A program made the position numbers and the translations under genes. Shown piece by piece: positions 8,441 through 18,410 of a stretch of 19,194 bases of DNA (its first letter is position 1; each line of letters opens with the position of its first letter). The notes under the pieces were generated by a model. It searched no databases, had not been told where the DNA came from, and saw nothing but the letters and a program-made list of their open reading frames with translations. This stretch comes from Zancudomyces culisetae (taxonomy: Eukaryota; Kickxellomycota; Harpellomycetes; Harpellales; Legeriomycetaceae). The stretch covers positions 1 to 19,194 of the forward strand of contig LSSK01000288.1 of the NCBI GenBank assembly GCA_001969505.1. The letters run 5' to 3'.

Positions 8441-9303
8441 TTTATCCAAAATCCAAATATTCTCAAAAAAAAAACATAATATAATAAACGAAGAATAATG
8501 CTGTGAATCTGGCAAAAAGTAATAAAAAAAACGGCATTTAGGCCAATTTACCAGCACACCATCTCAAGCAAAGTATAAAGATAGCCCTTCATTTGTTCAA
8601 CCTGAACTTCTATTATGTACTGACTATAACCCTTAGCCCATTAGGTTTAAAAATAAATTTCATTTTTCCATGTTATGTAACTATTACAATTTGTAATTAA
8701 ATTTAACGTGGTTATGGTACTAGCATTTTGTAATCCATACTAAATGGTTCAGTGTATTACAAACTTTACGCATATAGTCAAACGAAATAATAACCGTTTT
8801 AACACAAAATTCTGAGCAATTTAAAAAAACCACCATTACGCAATTCGGAACACCGTACTCGTTACACGAGAAACCAACTTAAAACTGATTTATCCAACCA
8901 TAATTTAGTTTTGATCAACCGCTCCCATTATCTTTCCCAATAGGTAACTTGACTTCTTCTCTCCGTAAATCCATTTTTCACCTTACACTTTCTGCCAGTT
9001 GAATACAATCCTTTCACTTTGAAGTTTTGGTTCTTGTGATTGTAATTGTTGCAATGATCAAGCAAATATCTAAACAATGAATACTTGTTGAACTTTTGAA
9101 TTTCTGGTAATATTGATCACCAAAAAAAAGTCTAGTAAAAAGTTTTTACCAAATATTATTTTTTCTCTAAAATTCGCCATAAATAATTGTCCAACCATTT
9201 TACAAATCAAATTTGTTTTCCTATTTCTCAATTGAAATTATAAAATTGGTGCTGTTTTGTGTCAGTTGCATTTCCTTCAGTTATTGCCAATTTCTATTTA
9301 TAG

Positions 9304-9318
9304 CCAATAAAATATTGG
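9304..9318. promoter_or_regulatory. CCAAT-containing inverted repeat
   Basis: CCAATA-aaa-TATTGG forms six-base arms with a three-base spacer and puts CCAAT on both strands. CCAAT is the core recognised by the fungal Hap2/3/5 complex. The distance to either flanking gene exceeds 1.3 kb, so function is uncertain. Confidence 0.3.
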
Positions 9319-10651
9319 TGTTGTTTCATTATCCATAAATACACCACAGCAATTTCTCTACTTTTATTTTGTCTTAAATCTAAAAATAATTAATTGGGTT
9401 GCACAAATGAAATTTAAAAGCAATTAAATTTGTTTTAAACAGCTTTAAGGATGAGACAAGAAGTCCAAATATCCGCAACTAGTTTTTTTTTTTCTTCCAA
9501 TTTTTACCGCAGCTGAAGTGACTTTGCAAGATTTCGTCTTACAATTTATCCTCTCATATATTCGCAAGAACTGCGCCAGCGTATCTATCTAAGTTTACAT
9601 AATCTTTCGGACGACATTTTTAAATAGCATTTCTCCCCATACCAGTGTGCTTTTAAACCTTGTATTACAATTCAACAAAAAATAAAATAAAAGGTTTTCA
9701 GTAAAACAAACATCGGTTATAACTGTATACTAGGCACCATACAAGCATACTTTTCTGACCATTCGCAAATGCATATGAAAGTCCATGTACTTTTTTTCCC
9801 TTTCTCTGATTATTAATTAGTCTCGGCTCCTCTCTACTTTTAGGTCTCCATTTTCGTCTTTAATTGAAAGTTACTCATGAGAATATAATATCTACCATTT
9901 GTGAAGTTTTCTTTACACATTTCACCGATATTTTATACAATTATCTTTCTTAATAAAGCTCTTTATTTAAATATACATATCCCACTAATCATGCAAGTCG
10001 ATTTTAATTACCTTTCAGTTGAAATGCACAATATTAATTCCATTCAATACTTTTCTTCGGCTAAAAAATTCCCCAAATTCTACATGTATTGTTCTAAAAA
10101 TAATACTTTACTACACTGTACCATATTTGTGAATTATCTGGTAAAATTGGACCATTATTCCAAGATAAATAAGTATACATATCCAGTTTCCCTCTGGTTT
10201 AAAAGTACACTCATTAGTTTTAAAACCGACTACATGTCTATAGTTGCTATTTTATCCATTTTTTTATTCTTTTAAAATATTTGTTCACTTACTCTAACTT
10301 TGAAGAAATTCAAATTTCATATAGACGTCTCAATTATCCAAAACACACCACTTTTATAAATATCTTTATAAGCTTATGGAATTAGTTTGCAAAGCATTTT
10401 TTTTTAGAAATATGGGGCATCCTATATCTACTAACACTCCTCTATAGTGAATGGAAAAAAAAATGTTTAAAGGCGAGGTGAATTCCTTGTTAAACACAAG
10501 AGCTGGCTCAGAATGTCAAGCATGCACCATCCAGTGTACAAAGTGATGACAGTGTAAACCTCAATGTCCGGATAGTATAACCCTGGCATTTTGTATATTG
10601 GACCACACTTTGATTTTTCTCATGTCGTCCATATTATCATTATATTGGTGG

Positions 10652-10699
10652 GCTGATGAGCTGATTAGCTGATGAGCTGATGAGCTGATGAGCTGACGT
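10652..10699 (+). repeat. 8-bp tandem repeat, GCTGATGA x6
   Basis: Six contiguous octamers are seen: GCTGATGA, GCTGATTA, GCTGATGA three times, and a diverged last unit GCTGACGT. The array is noncoding, and its unit is unlike the other repeats nearby. Confidence 0.9.
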
Positions 10700-10701
10700 C
10701 A
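10694..10701. promoter_or_regulatory. palindromic TGACGTCA (CRE/ATF-type bZIP site)
   Basis: This is a perfect eight-base palindrome of the CRE type, bound by fungal ATF/CREB bZIP factors such as Sko1. It forms where the last octamer of the adjoining repeat changes from TGATGA to TGACGT. A second copy is at 1067-1074. Sequence match only; binding is not shown. Confidence 0.4.
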
Positions 10702-11356
10702 TTAAAATACTTTAGGAAAAAGAAAAAAGTAAAGGTAATATTTTTTGTTGCCTGATTTTTTGAAAATCATCCAAGTTTTTAGTTTCGCAAAATATTGCAC
10801 CCTTTCATTAAAACTCCGACAATGGTAGAGCTAAATAAAAATTTATGTCAATTCGAAATTCTCTCACACACAGCTACCACCACACCATGCCCTAATAAAT
10901 AAATGGTAGTATGCATACAAAACACAGATTAGGATGTATCAACGTTCTGCACAAGTTTACTTATACAAGAACTACTATCAATAGCTTTATGGCTATGTTG
11001 ATAATGTCCCATATCAAGAGCATACTTTTAAACACAAAAAACTTTCATTCCTTTTATAATCAGATCGGTATAATACGTATGATTATGTAGTAAAATCACG
11101 ACAAGTTTGTGGTTCTAGTATGTTAGATGGGACAAGAAAACCCGAGACATATTTAAAGCATATTTGTTTTAAGATAAAAGTAGTGATATTGAACGATTAT
11201 TTCTTTAATTTCACTTTGCTAGTTTGGATCTAATATCAAATATCTTTTGATAACTGTGTAAAATCTTGAACTAATAGCTGTAATATGCTCAATATTATTG
11301 GCTTAAAGATGGTTGTATTAGTTTTATATCACCCAACCATACATTCAATTTCATTG

Positions 11357-11401
11357 AGCTAGCCTAGCTAGTCTAGCTGGTTTAGCTGGTTTAGCTGGTT
11401 G
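11357..11401 (+). repeat. 9-bp tandem repeat, AGCTGGTTT type x5
   Basis: Five contiguous nonamers are present: AGCTAGCCT, AGCTAGTCT, AGCTGGTTT, AGCTGGTTT and AGCTGGTTG. The first four bases are invariant and the remainder drift across the array. Noncoding. Confidence 0.9.
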
Positions 11402-11588
11402 AAACGCTCTATTTTTTAATTTACAAATATTCTCAATATAAACCAACTCAACCCCTCTCGGATTTTCTTTCCACTTATTTAAAAAAAATAAGAATGCACA
11501 CACTTGTTTATAAGTTAAAAATGAAAATGCAGGGATGGATTGTCTACACCCCTGGTTTTGTTTTAAAAGTCAAATACGCTTAGATTTA

Positions 11589-11691
11589 GCGTGGAGAGGA
11601 ATGCGGGCGTGAAAATAATTCAAAAGAATAAATTTAGCGGGGAGTGGATGTTAAAGTGTATGGAGGAAGCTAAAAGAGATAGCAAGCGGGG
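11589..11691 (+). promoter_or_regulatory. cluster of Mig1/CreA-type GC boxes
   Basis: GCGGGG at 11637-11642 is preceded by AT-rich DNA (AATAAATTTA), which is the classical Mig1 site layout. A second GCGGGG lies at 11686-11691 and GTGGAG at 11591-11596; all fit the SYGGRG consensus. The surrounding 120 bases are unusually G-rich on the plus strand. The nearest plus-strand gene, 3.2 kb away, itself encodes a Mig1-type protein, so autoregulation is possible, though the distance is long for a yeast. Confidence 0.4.
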
Positions 11692-11995
11692 AGTATGCAA
11701 TTTAATGTGTGATTTTATGGTATACATATGTGCCATACTCTTATAAACATTTGTATTATATATTTTATTCCCTGAATATTTTGGTACTTCTGAATGCTTA
11801 AAATATATAAACTAGTATTTGGGACGTCTGCAAGAGACAGACCAAATTTATTTTTTTCGCTGTTTCTAATACACCATTGTATTTTGAAATCAGAAGCGCT
11901 ATATCAATGAAGTAGAATTTTTTAAATATATTAACACTGCTTCTTGTACTAATAAGAAAAATGCTAGTTCGAATCATTCGGCGCAGAGAAATTTA

Positions 11996-12031
11996 AAATG
12001 GAAATGGAAATAGAAATAGAAATTAAAATGA
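11996..12031 (+). repeat. 6-bp imperfect repeat, AAATGG/AAATAG
   Basis: Hexamers AAATGG twice, AAATAG twice, then AAATTA and AAATGA form a purine-rich microsatellite directly before another repeat. Noncoding. Confidence 0.8.
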
Positions 12032-12033
12032 AA

Positions 12034-12057
12034 AGCGGATAGCGGATAGCGGATAGC
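12034..12057 (+). repeat. 7-bp tandem repeat, AGCGGAT x3.4
   Basis: Three perfect AGCGGAT units are followed by a partial one. It starts two bases after the preceding hexamer array. Noncoding. Confidence 0.9.
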
Positions 12058-12654
12058 ACAAGGCATGAATAAAAATACTTTGGGTTTGGCCTTGAATTCG
12101 AATTTGACTTTGTCTTTGGTTTTGTAGAGACGCTGATATCCAGCTGCGGTAAAAAGATATATAGAGGTAATAGCTTTTAAACTTTGTTAAAGTTTTCTTG
12201 AAAACTAGAATACTTGGTGTAATTTCAAAATAACTTTATTCTCTACACATGCTGGCAGTGAAAGCTAATGTCAAATATCTAGTAAATATCAGTTGACGAG
12301 AGTAGGTGCTATTTTTATCTTGAATAGTTGGTATTTTATAGATGAGGGGGATTTGTATTGAAAAAAAGATGGACTGGATTAATCATGAGAATCAATTTAT
12401 ACTGCCAATTTGTAGAAAAGAAATGCATTCTTGATACTTGGATTACGGTACCTATCTTACACTGCATCCTCAATTAAAAACATAGACTTGTTAAACGCAA
12501 TAATCATAATTTTTATGAACGCTACAATCAAGATAAGACCACAAACTTTATTATTTGATTATTGGGGCAGTTATAGTTAATAACTAGCTGAACTTTTTGC
12601 AAAAAAAGCTGTTCTTAAATGCGTGATAATAAGAGTGGTACAGTATACATACAA

Positions 12655-12670
12655 GCTAGTTTAGACTAGC
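12655..12670. repeat. short inverted repeat GCTAGT-ttag-ACTAGC
   Basis: Perfect six-base arms are separated by four bases, so it could form a small hairpin or a dyad protein site. No T-run follows, and no gene is close enough to call it a terminator. Confidence 0.5.
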
Positions 12671-14568
12671 ATCTTTGAGAGTAGCAGTTTAATGGTTTAG
12701 TGGTTGAAGGACCAAAAAATATCTTTGTGGATGTGGTTGTCGCTTTCATTTTGTGAGGAGGTATCATTGGTTCCACAGGGCTTTTTAGTGTAAAAAGTAC
12801 CTCGAGTACCTGAAAATAACTTGTACAGTCATTATTTTTGAACATTATGTATATGTTTTGACGTGATGTGTATTTGGATTATATTTGTTAATATGAAAAG
12901 CAAACTGCTTTAATGCGCATACTGGTCATCTATAAGCATCGGCAGTTTGTACCTTTACTTTAATTGGAAGTTACAAACATTGATAAAAGGCATACTACTT
13001 TTCAAGCTACTTTAATATTCAACGCTCTAACACGAGTCATCTCATCAAACTATGGTCAAAACGCCCGGTTAATATATGGTTTAATGTTATGAAGTAAGTC
13101 TTATGAAAAAAAAGCTGTTTGTAAAAACACTCTTTAGGCTATTCCAGTAACGTTTTTCTCGCTTCCACTACCATCTTTACTTTCATTACCTATAACTGTA
13201 CTGGCCAAGACTATTTCATTTTTGTCTATCAGCACGAAAATGTAAACCTAAAACCAAATGCAAAACGCAGCAAGGATTTAAAAACAAAGTTGGGTATTAC
13301 TCAATGCTCTTGAGCCAAATAATGAAAAGAAAACATCGGAATGGATAACATATGTGTAACTACACGAGATTTAGGCTATCAACCAATATATGAAACTTTG
13401 AATAGTCCACTTATTTCTGAAACAATGTGGAGAATTTTTTTTTGTTATATTTACATTTTTCACCTATAATAGAAACCTATTATTGCACAAAAAAAAGGAC
13501 CAAAAAGGAAAAAAAATGATGTTCAAATGGTTGAAGTGCCTCTGCAGGGCATGGTAATTGTTTTCTAATTGATACAAAATTGCTTTAAGGTAATAAAGCA
13601 TTTCAGTAATAAAAAAAAAAGACGAATAGGAAAATAGCAACCTTCGCGTTTTAACATTTTTTTAATTTAACAGTAAAGGATGTTTGCAATTTTAGGCTCT
13701 AAAATTAAAGCAAAAAACAGCATTCGAAAAAATGTGAGTAGATGCATTGTATCTATTCATGAAAAAAATAGTTCAATTATCAGAAACATGTACACGAGTA
13801 ATAAGGATATCATTCTAAACTATGGTTAGGTCACCGACAATAATACCATTATTAAAAAAAAAAAAGTAAAGTCTCGAATATCTCAGAAATTGGGAATTAG
13901 CAGCATCTTAATATTGCAAAGCACACATTGATTTAGCTCATTCGACCTTTTGGAAACCAAAAATTAAAATGAGAATAAACTGTATAATAAAACCAAATAA
14001 AAATATAAACAAAGGCACAGTCTTTAAAATGACTAAATAATGAAAAAAATGAATAATACTATCACACAATATAGCTTGTAGATACAAATAGATATATATT
14101 ATAAATTCGAGCTGGTGGCGAGTTGTGTTCTATCAACATTTTTCGGTAGAGTAGCATTATTTGAATTATCTGTATAATGTTTAGTTATCTGCAAATATAA
14201 TAAGGTTGCTTCAAATTAGACATTTTTATAAATACGAACCTTAGTTTAGACCATTTTATTAAAAGATATATTTTAGTAATAAGCAAAAAGAAACGCAATC
14301 TTTATCTTCTACTTTTATAATATATACTACTATATCCCAATACGTATTATTTAAGCTTTTTTAATAGCATATATTTAATTATTTCTAGACGTAATTTTAT
14401 AAGGGTACATAGAAAAGGTAAAGAAATTCAATGATACTAGGAATAAATCCAGAATTTTAAAACCTAGTACGTTTATATATTAAAAATTTGTGGTATAAGA
14501 TGACTAATAGCTGATAATATTACTTATAAAATAGTTCAGCTAGTTTTATAGAAAACGCAGAATAAGAA

Positions 14569-14574
14569 GTGGGG
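14569..14574 (+). promoter_or_regulatory. candidate proximal Mig1/CreA site (GTGGGG)
   Basis: GTGGGG fits SYGGRG and is preceded by A-rich sequence, about 350 bases upstream of the Mig1-like start codon and about 100 bases before the TATA-like element. That position suits autoregulation. The match is short, so chance is quite possible. Confidence 0.35.
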
Positions 14575-14676
14575 TTAGAGCTCTTCAGTGTATGTAATAG
14601 CAAAAGTAGAATAAATATTGGAAAAGCATTGCTTCAACACAACACAACACATCTATACATAAGAATTATATTTTTG

Positions 14677-14684
14677 TATAAATA
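14677..14684 (+). promoter_or_regulatory. TATA box candidate of the Mig1-like gene
   Basis: TATAAATA is a good match to the yeast TATAWAWR consensus and lies about 245 bases before the start codon, which would leave a leader of roughly 150-200 bases. Confidence 0.5.
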
Positions 14685-14698
14685 CAGTCTAAAACCGC

Positions 14699-14728
14699 AT
14701 GGAAAGTAAAAAAAATAATCCAAGATAA
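14699..14728 (+). promoter_or_regulatory. nine-codon upstream ORF in the Mig1-like leader
   Basis: ATG GAA AGT AAA AAA AAT AAT CCA AGA TAA lies 15 bases after the TATA-like element. It counts as a leader uORF only if transcription starts before 14699, which is uncertain at that distance. Confidence 0.25.
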
Positions 14729-14923
14729 TTCAAGCTGTTAAAGAGTAATATTTAATAATCAAGGTAAACCAAGCAAAATATTGCAACAAGAAGCTATATC
14801 ACTTTCAACAGCATCAACTGAAACAATCTTAATTTTCGGAATAACATTAAAGAGGACTGTGATATACTGGTGTGTTTGTACGTGTATAACTAGATTTTGT
14901 AAATAAAAAAAACTGCCAAACGC

Positions 14924-15028
14924 ATGGATGGATACAAAAAAGAAACGAAAAACTACAACAAAGAAGAACGATGTGAGGGCGTACCAGTGCCCGCTATGTC
15001 CCATGGCATTCTTCAGGTTAGAGCATAA
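14924..15028 (+). promoter_or_regulatory. out-of-frame ATG overlapping the Mig1-like start
   Basis: The sequence ATGGATG carries two start codons four bases apart. The first opens a 34-codon ORF in another frame that runs across the start and into the first zinc finger before a TAA. Both ATGs have poor contexts (C and T at -3). Scanning ribosomes must pass the first to make the zinc-finger protein, so it may limit translation. Confidence 0.5.
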
Positions 15029-17186
15029 AACTAGACACTTAAGAACGCATACTGGGGAGAAGCCACATCAATGTACACATCCAGATTGCGGGAAACGATT
15101 TTCACGAACAGATGAACTCACAAGACATATGAAAATCCATAGTGCTGACCACATCCGCAAAAGGGAGAGATCTGGTAAAAATAGACAGAATACAACCAAG
15201 AAGATGTCTGCAGGATTAAAAAGCGATATGTCTACTCAAAAGAGCCAAGGGTTTTCTGCTGCTGCTGCTGCGGTTGCAGCAGCAACAGGAGGAATCCATT
15301 CACTGGCCCCGCTTGGAGCACCTAAATTGAGTCTTGAGATGCTTTCTAATACAGGGAGTAGACATCATGCTAGCAGTAATATGATTGGACTGAACACACC
15401 TTTGGGGTTAGGATTTGGTCAAAACTTTGAGTTTGGCGGAAACAACAATATGAGAATGCCACTATCTGGAAATAACGACCAAAAGTCGCTGTACGTTGGA
15501 AACCGTCCCACAAGCAACGTTATGTTACCCGAGTTTGTTGTAAATACTGGAATTCAACAAAACCCACTTGCATTTACAAATAACAATGCTGGAATGCTGC
15601 TGAATAGCATAAAACCGTTGCAAATTCCACAAAAGCTGTCAAACACAAGTATCGGAAGTAGAAGTGGAAAGCTTATGGGGATTGCAGGAATGAGTGGTGG
15701 TATAAACAATAACTACATAAACAAAAACATGAGCCCGGGAGTCACCCTTCAAAATAATACACCCACAAACAATCCAAGACCGAATAGTGATCAGGGAGCT
15801 AGATACCCGATAAATATTGGTGGCTTTGGTCATGGAAAAGAAGGTGGTTCGTCACAAAGCACCAACAGAACTGCATCAGTGACACTTCCTGTATTTAACA
15901 ATTCACTCTATGGAAACCTATCGGTTTATCCTGGAAAGAGCCAGTCACTTGATTTCCAAAAAATGTCTAGAGTCAGCTCAGATTCGATTCTGACAACAGA
16001 ATTCAATCTTCCAAACCCATCATCTTTGCCAACCCACAACAAGGATTCACTTGGTGGTTTGAATGAAGATATGAGAGTTGTGAAAGAATGTATAACTAGT
16101 AATATAGATAATGCCAGTGCTAATGATTGTTCTAGTAACAGTTTTGCTGAAAGATCACTATCCAACATGTACCACAATATGGCTGATGGCTCCAAGAACA
16201 TTAACCTTTTTGACGAAAATCTGCTAAAATTGAGCAACGGAAATGGAATGAGTGGTAGGATGAATTTGGGTGCCCAAAATAATGAGTACGGCATGCTTCA
16301 GGGCTGTTCTGGAAACATAAATAGTGGATTTCTCAATACCATGAAGAACGGACTACACCCGTTCATAAAAGAGCCAACTGACAGTAATATTGCAAACACA
16401 GGGTTTTCGAAAGGACCGCAGCTCCGGAAGGTAGATGAGTATGGACATCTTGGTCCCTCATTACCCGACCAAGTCAAAGATGTAAAACTTCAGAGACAGT
16501 TAAAAGATAGAACTTCAATGCCTATTCTCGATCAAGGTGTGGATCTCGGAAGAAATGAGGTTAAAAGTATTGGGTTTGATATAAATAGACCATTTAGTGT
16601 AGGCAATGGCATGATGGATAGCAATATTGGAGGTTTTGGTTCCGGAAACATTGACAAAAATAAAAAGGCAAGTGTCACCAAAAATATTAGTAGTGACAAG
16701 TGTGGGAAACGTGATATCGATGGTTATTTAAAGATTGGAGATACCAATGGCAACGTTAACAGCAGTGGTATTCCCGAGTTGGGTATAAGCTGTGCCAACA
16801 TTAGTGATACAGATTTCAGCAATGCATTGGCAACAATAATCAACAGTGAGCTCAACATTGATATTAATGAGTATACTGGACCCAAACAAGAATCAGGACA
16901 GGGAACAGACCCAGTTATAAACAGCTCGTTGTTAGAAGAAGTACTTTCAAAAACCGAAGGTATAGATTGCTTGTCACTTTTTGAACTTCCAAAGTCGCTC
17001 GGAACAAATCATAGTGTGTCAACAATCAGCAAGGATAATGTTGGTGGTATTGGTATTGGTATTGATGCAGGGAACGGTACATCCAAAAGCACAACAGGTG
17101 CGTTTTTTGATAGCGAGAGCATGGAGATGCTATATAACTCGTTTTTTGGAAACAATGGCAAACCGGCGAATAGTCTAATCAACTGA
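14928..17186 (+). CDS. MIG1: Mig1/CreA-type C2H2 zinc-finger transcriptional repressor
   Basis: A 752-residue nuclear DNA-binding protein of the glucose-repression family. Finger 1 (C21, C24, H37, H41) contains RLEHKTRH. The linker HTGEKPH leads to finger 2 (C49, C54, H67, H71) containing SRTDELTRH. These helices are those of Mig1 and CreA, which bind SYGGRG boxes and, in yeast, recruit Cyc8-Tup1. A basic KKKRK near residue 4 and a basic stretch at 77-92 could be nuclear signals. A polyalanine run (111-119) and long Asn/Ser/Gly-rich disordered sequence follow. The C-terminal [20 protein letters not shown] (about 666-685) is leucine-rich and acidic, similar in character to the Mig1 effector region. 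The start is the only ATG after an in-frame TAA at 14904. Snf1 control is expected from the family, but I did not pin a phosphosite. MIG1 versus a MIG2/3-type paralogue is undecided. Confidence 0.85.
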   Translation: MDTKKKRKTTTKKNDVRAYQCPLCPMAFFRLEHKTRHLRTHTGEKPHQCTHPDCGKRFSRTDELTRHMKIHSADHIRKRERSGKNRQNTTKKMSAGLKSDMSTQKSQGFSAAAAAVAAATGGIHSLAPLGAPKLSLEMLSNTGSRHHASSNMIGLNTPLGLGFGQNFEFGGNNNMRMPLSGNNDQKSLYVGNRPTSNVMLPEFVVNTGIQQNPLAFTNNNAGMLLNSIKPLQIPQKLSNTSIGSRSGKLMGIAGMSGGINNNYINKNMSPGVTLQNNTPTNNPRPNSDQGARYPINIGGFGHGKEGGSSQSTNRTASVTLPVFNNSLYGNLSVYPGKSQSLDFQKMSRVSSDSILTTEFNLPNPSSLPTHNKDSLGGLNEDMRVVKECITSNIDNASANDCSSNSFAERSLSNMYHNMADGSKNINLFDENLLKLSNGNGMSGRMNLGAQNNEYGMLQGCSGNINSGFLNTMKNGLHPFIKEPTDSNIANTGFSKGPQLRKVDEYGHLGPSLPDQVKDVKLQRQLKDRTSMPILDQGVDLGRNEVKSIGFDINRPFSVGNGMMDSNIGGFGSGNIDKNKKASVTKNISSDKCGKRDIDGYLKIGDTNGNVNSSGIPELGISCANISDTDFSNALATIINSELNIDINEYTGPKQESGQGTDPVINSSLLEEVLSKTEGIDCLSLFELPKSLGTNHSVSTISKDNVGGIGIGIDAGNGTSKSTTGAFFDSESMEMLYNSFFGNNGKPANSLIN

Positions 17187-18410
17187 TAGTCAAAAATGAA
17201 AGCATAAAAATATAAAGATAATGACACTTGCACACAAAAGAAAATTGTTTATCACAACCCCCCGTTATTTTATTTTATTTCTCAGGTTGTTTTTTCGCAT
17301 ATTAATATAGTACACCACCATTTTAATTTATATACATAGCCTTTCCACGCAAATTATATACTAATGTTATTGTAAAAAAACAAATAAATAAAAACCAAAG
17401 TGGGGTATAAATGGTATTCCCTCCCCCCTTCCCCCCCAAAAAATAGCAGATGTTTTGGTCATGATATAAGGATGATAATGATATCCCAATTTGAAATACG
17501 AAAAATATGGGTATAAAATTAGGTTTATGAAAAAAAAAATTTCAGCAAAAATTATTTGATCAGGTTCAGAAATTAGTACTCAACATTTTACTAGAAAGTT
17601 AACAAGCACATAATAGAAAAATAGAAAAATAGAAAATATTCGAATTTCGAAGAGAATAGTAAAGCGATGAACACCAACAAGGAAAATAACGTAAGAAACA
17701 GTTGATAAATAGTTTGTATAGAACCAAGATGTTATGTAGCGAAAAAAACTGGGGTGGGGGGGATCTAGCTGTATACTCAAACTAAAATTATTTGAATTGG
17801 TTTGTGAAAATAGGAGTTAAAAGTATTGAAATTTGAGTTGGAGCACCTACAGCCAGCGGCGGTAAGTGTAGCATTTAAACGTATGGAGATAGCCAAGTAA
17901 TAATAAAAAAAGCAAATGGAAACGGTGAAAACATTAATTTATAATTGTTATCTAGAGAGTGTACCAGAGCAAAAACAAATCGTCAAGGGTAATGTTGCTA
18001 ACCACCAAAAGTAAGGTATTGCAACAGGTGAATCAAAAGATGGACCAGCAAAAAAAACAAAACACAGCATGAAAAGTAAATCGATGTAATGTGATTTTGG
18101 GCCATACATGGAGGAGAAGTCCGTATTCGATATTGCGAAAGAAGGTTTGAATGGCACACAGTTTATAATCCGTTTAGCTTTTTGGATTGATGGGTTGTCT
18201 TGTCTTGTTTGCAAATAGTTGCCGGTTTAGGTCCTCCTGTAAATACGCACAAAAACAAAAGAAAAAGAAAACAAAGGTTTGTAGAGCCTGAAAATAGGGA
18301 TTTTAGCAGAATAGTATATATTGTATTTTAATGAAACTAGGAAATAAAATAAAAATCTAAGGAATGCATTAGCACAAAATCAAATGAAAACAGAAAACGG
18401 AAAGCAGAGT
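17187..18410. terminator. convergent 3' spacer with C and G tracts
   Basis: The spacer lies between the converging Mig1-like and Mdv1-like genes. Plus-strand C runs follow the Mig1-like stop (six C at 17258-17263; CCCTCCCCCCTTCCCCCCC at 17419-17437). A G run, GGGGTGGGGGGG (17751-17762), is poly-C in the sense of the minus-strand gene. The template strand at 17419-17437 has enough G3 runs for a G-quadruplex. ORFs here are short. One of 53 codons with hydrophobic segments (17948-18109, minus) is discussed under findings. Terminator function is inferred from layout. Confidence 0.45.

Larger units (their letters stand above)
8441..14676. other. gene-free region of about 6 kb between divergent genes
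   Basis: No gene of recognisable family is seen on either strand. The longest ORF (to 10275, plus) has its first ATG at 9991, giving 94 codons of AT-driven, hydrophobic, low-information sequence; I regard it as chance. The region holds several separate short tandem repeats (listed individually), Mig1/CreA-type sites and many homopolymer A or T tracts. GC skew changes sign near 10.5-11.5 kb: the left half has more C than G on the plus strand, the right half more G than C. It must contain the promoters of the flanking genes, and might also hold noncoding transcripts, an origin or a centromere. None of these is shown by sequence alone. Confidence 0.6.

Noticed and set aside
9901-10275. 124-codon ORF in the gene-free region
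   Set aside because: It begins with GTG; the first ATG is at 9991. The composition follows AT-rich background and no motif or family is recognisable.
10652-10699. Hammerhead ribozyme suggested by CTGATGAG
   Set aside because: The motif recurs because of the octamer repeat; no GAAA strand or three-stem layout is present.
11960-11985. tRNA gene suggested by a TTCGAATC box
   Set aside because: The flanks do not pair as a T stem, and no A box or acceptor stem fits upstream.
7954-14927. Point centromere in the long spacer
   Set aside because: No CDEI-AT tract-CDEIII arrangement was seen. A regional centromere cannot be excluded by sequence but has no positive support.
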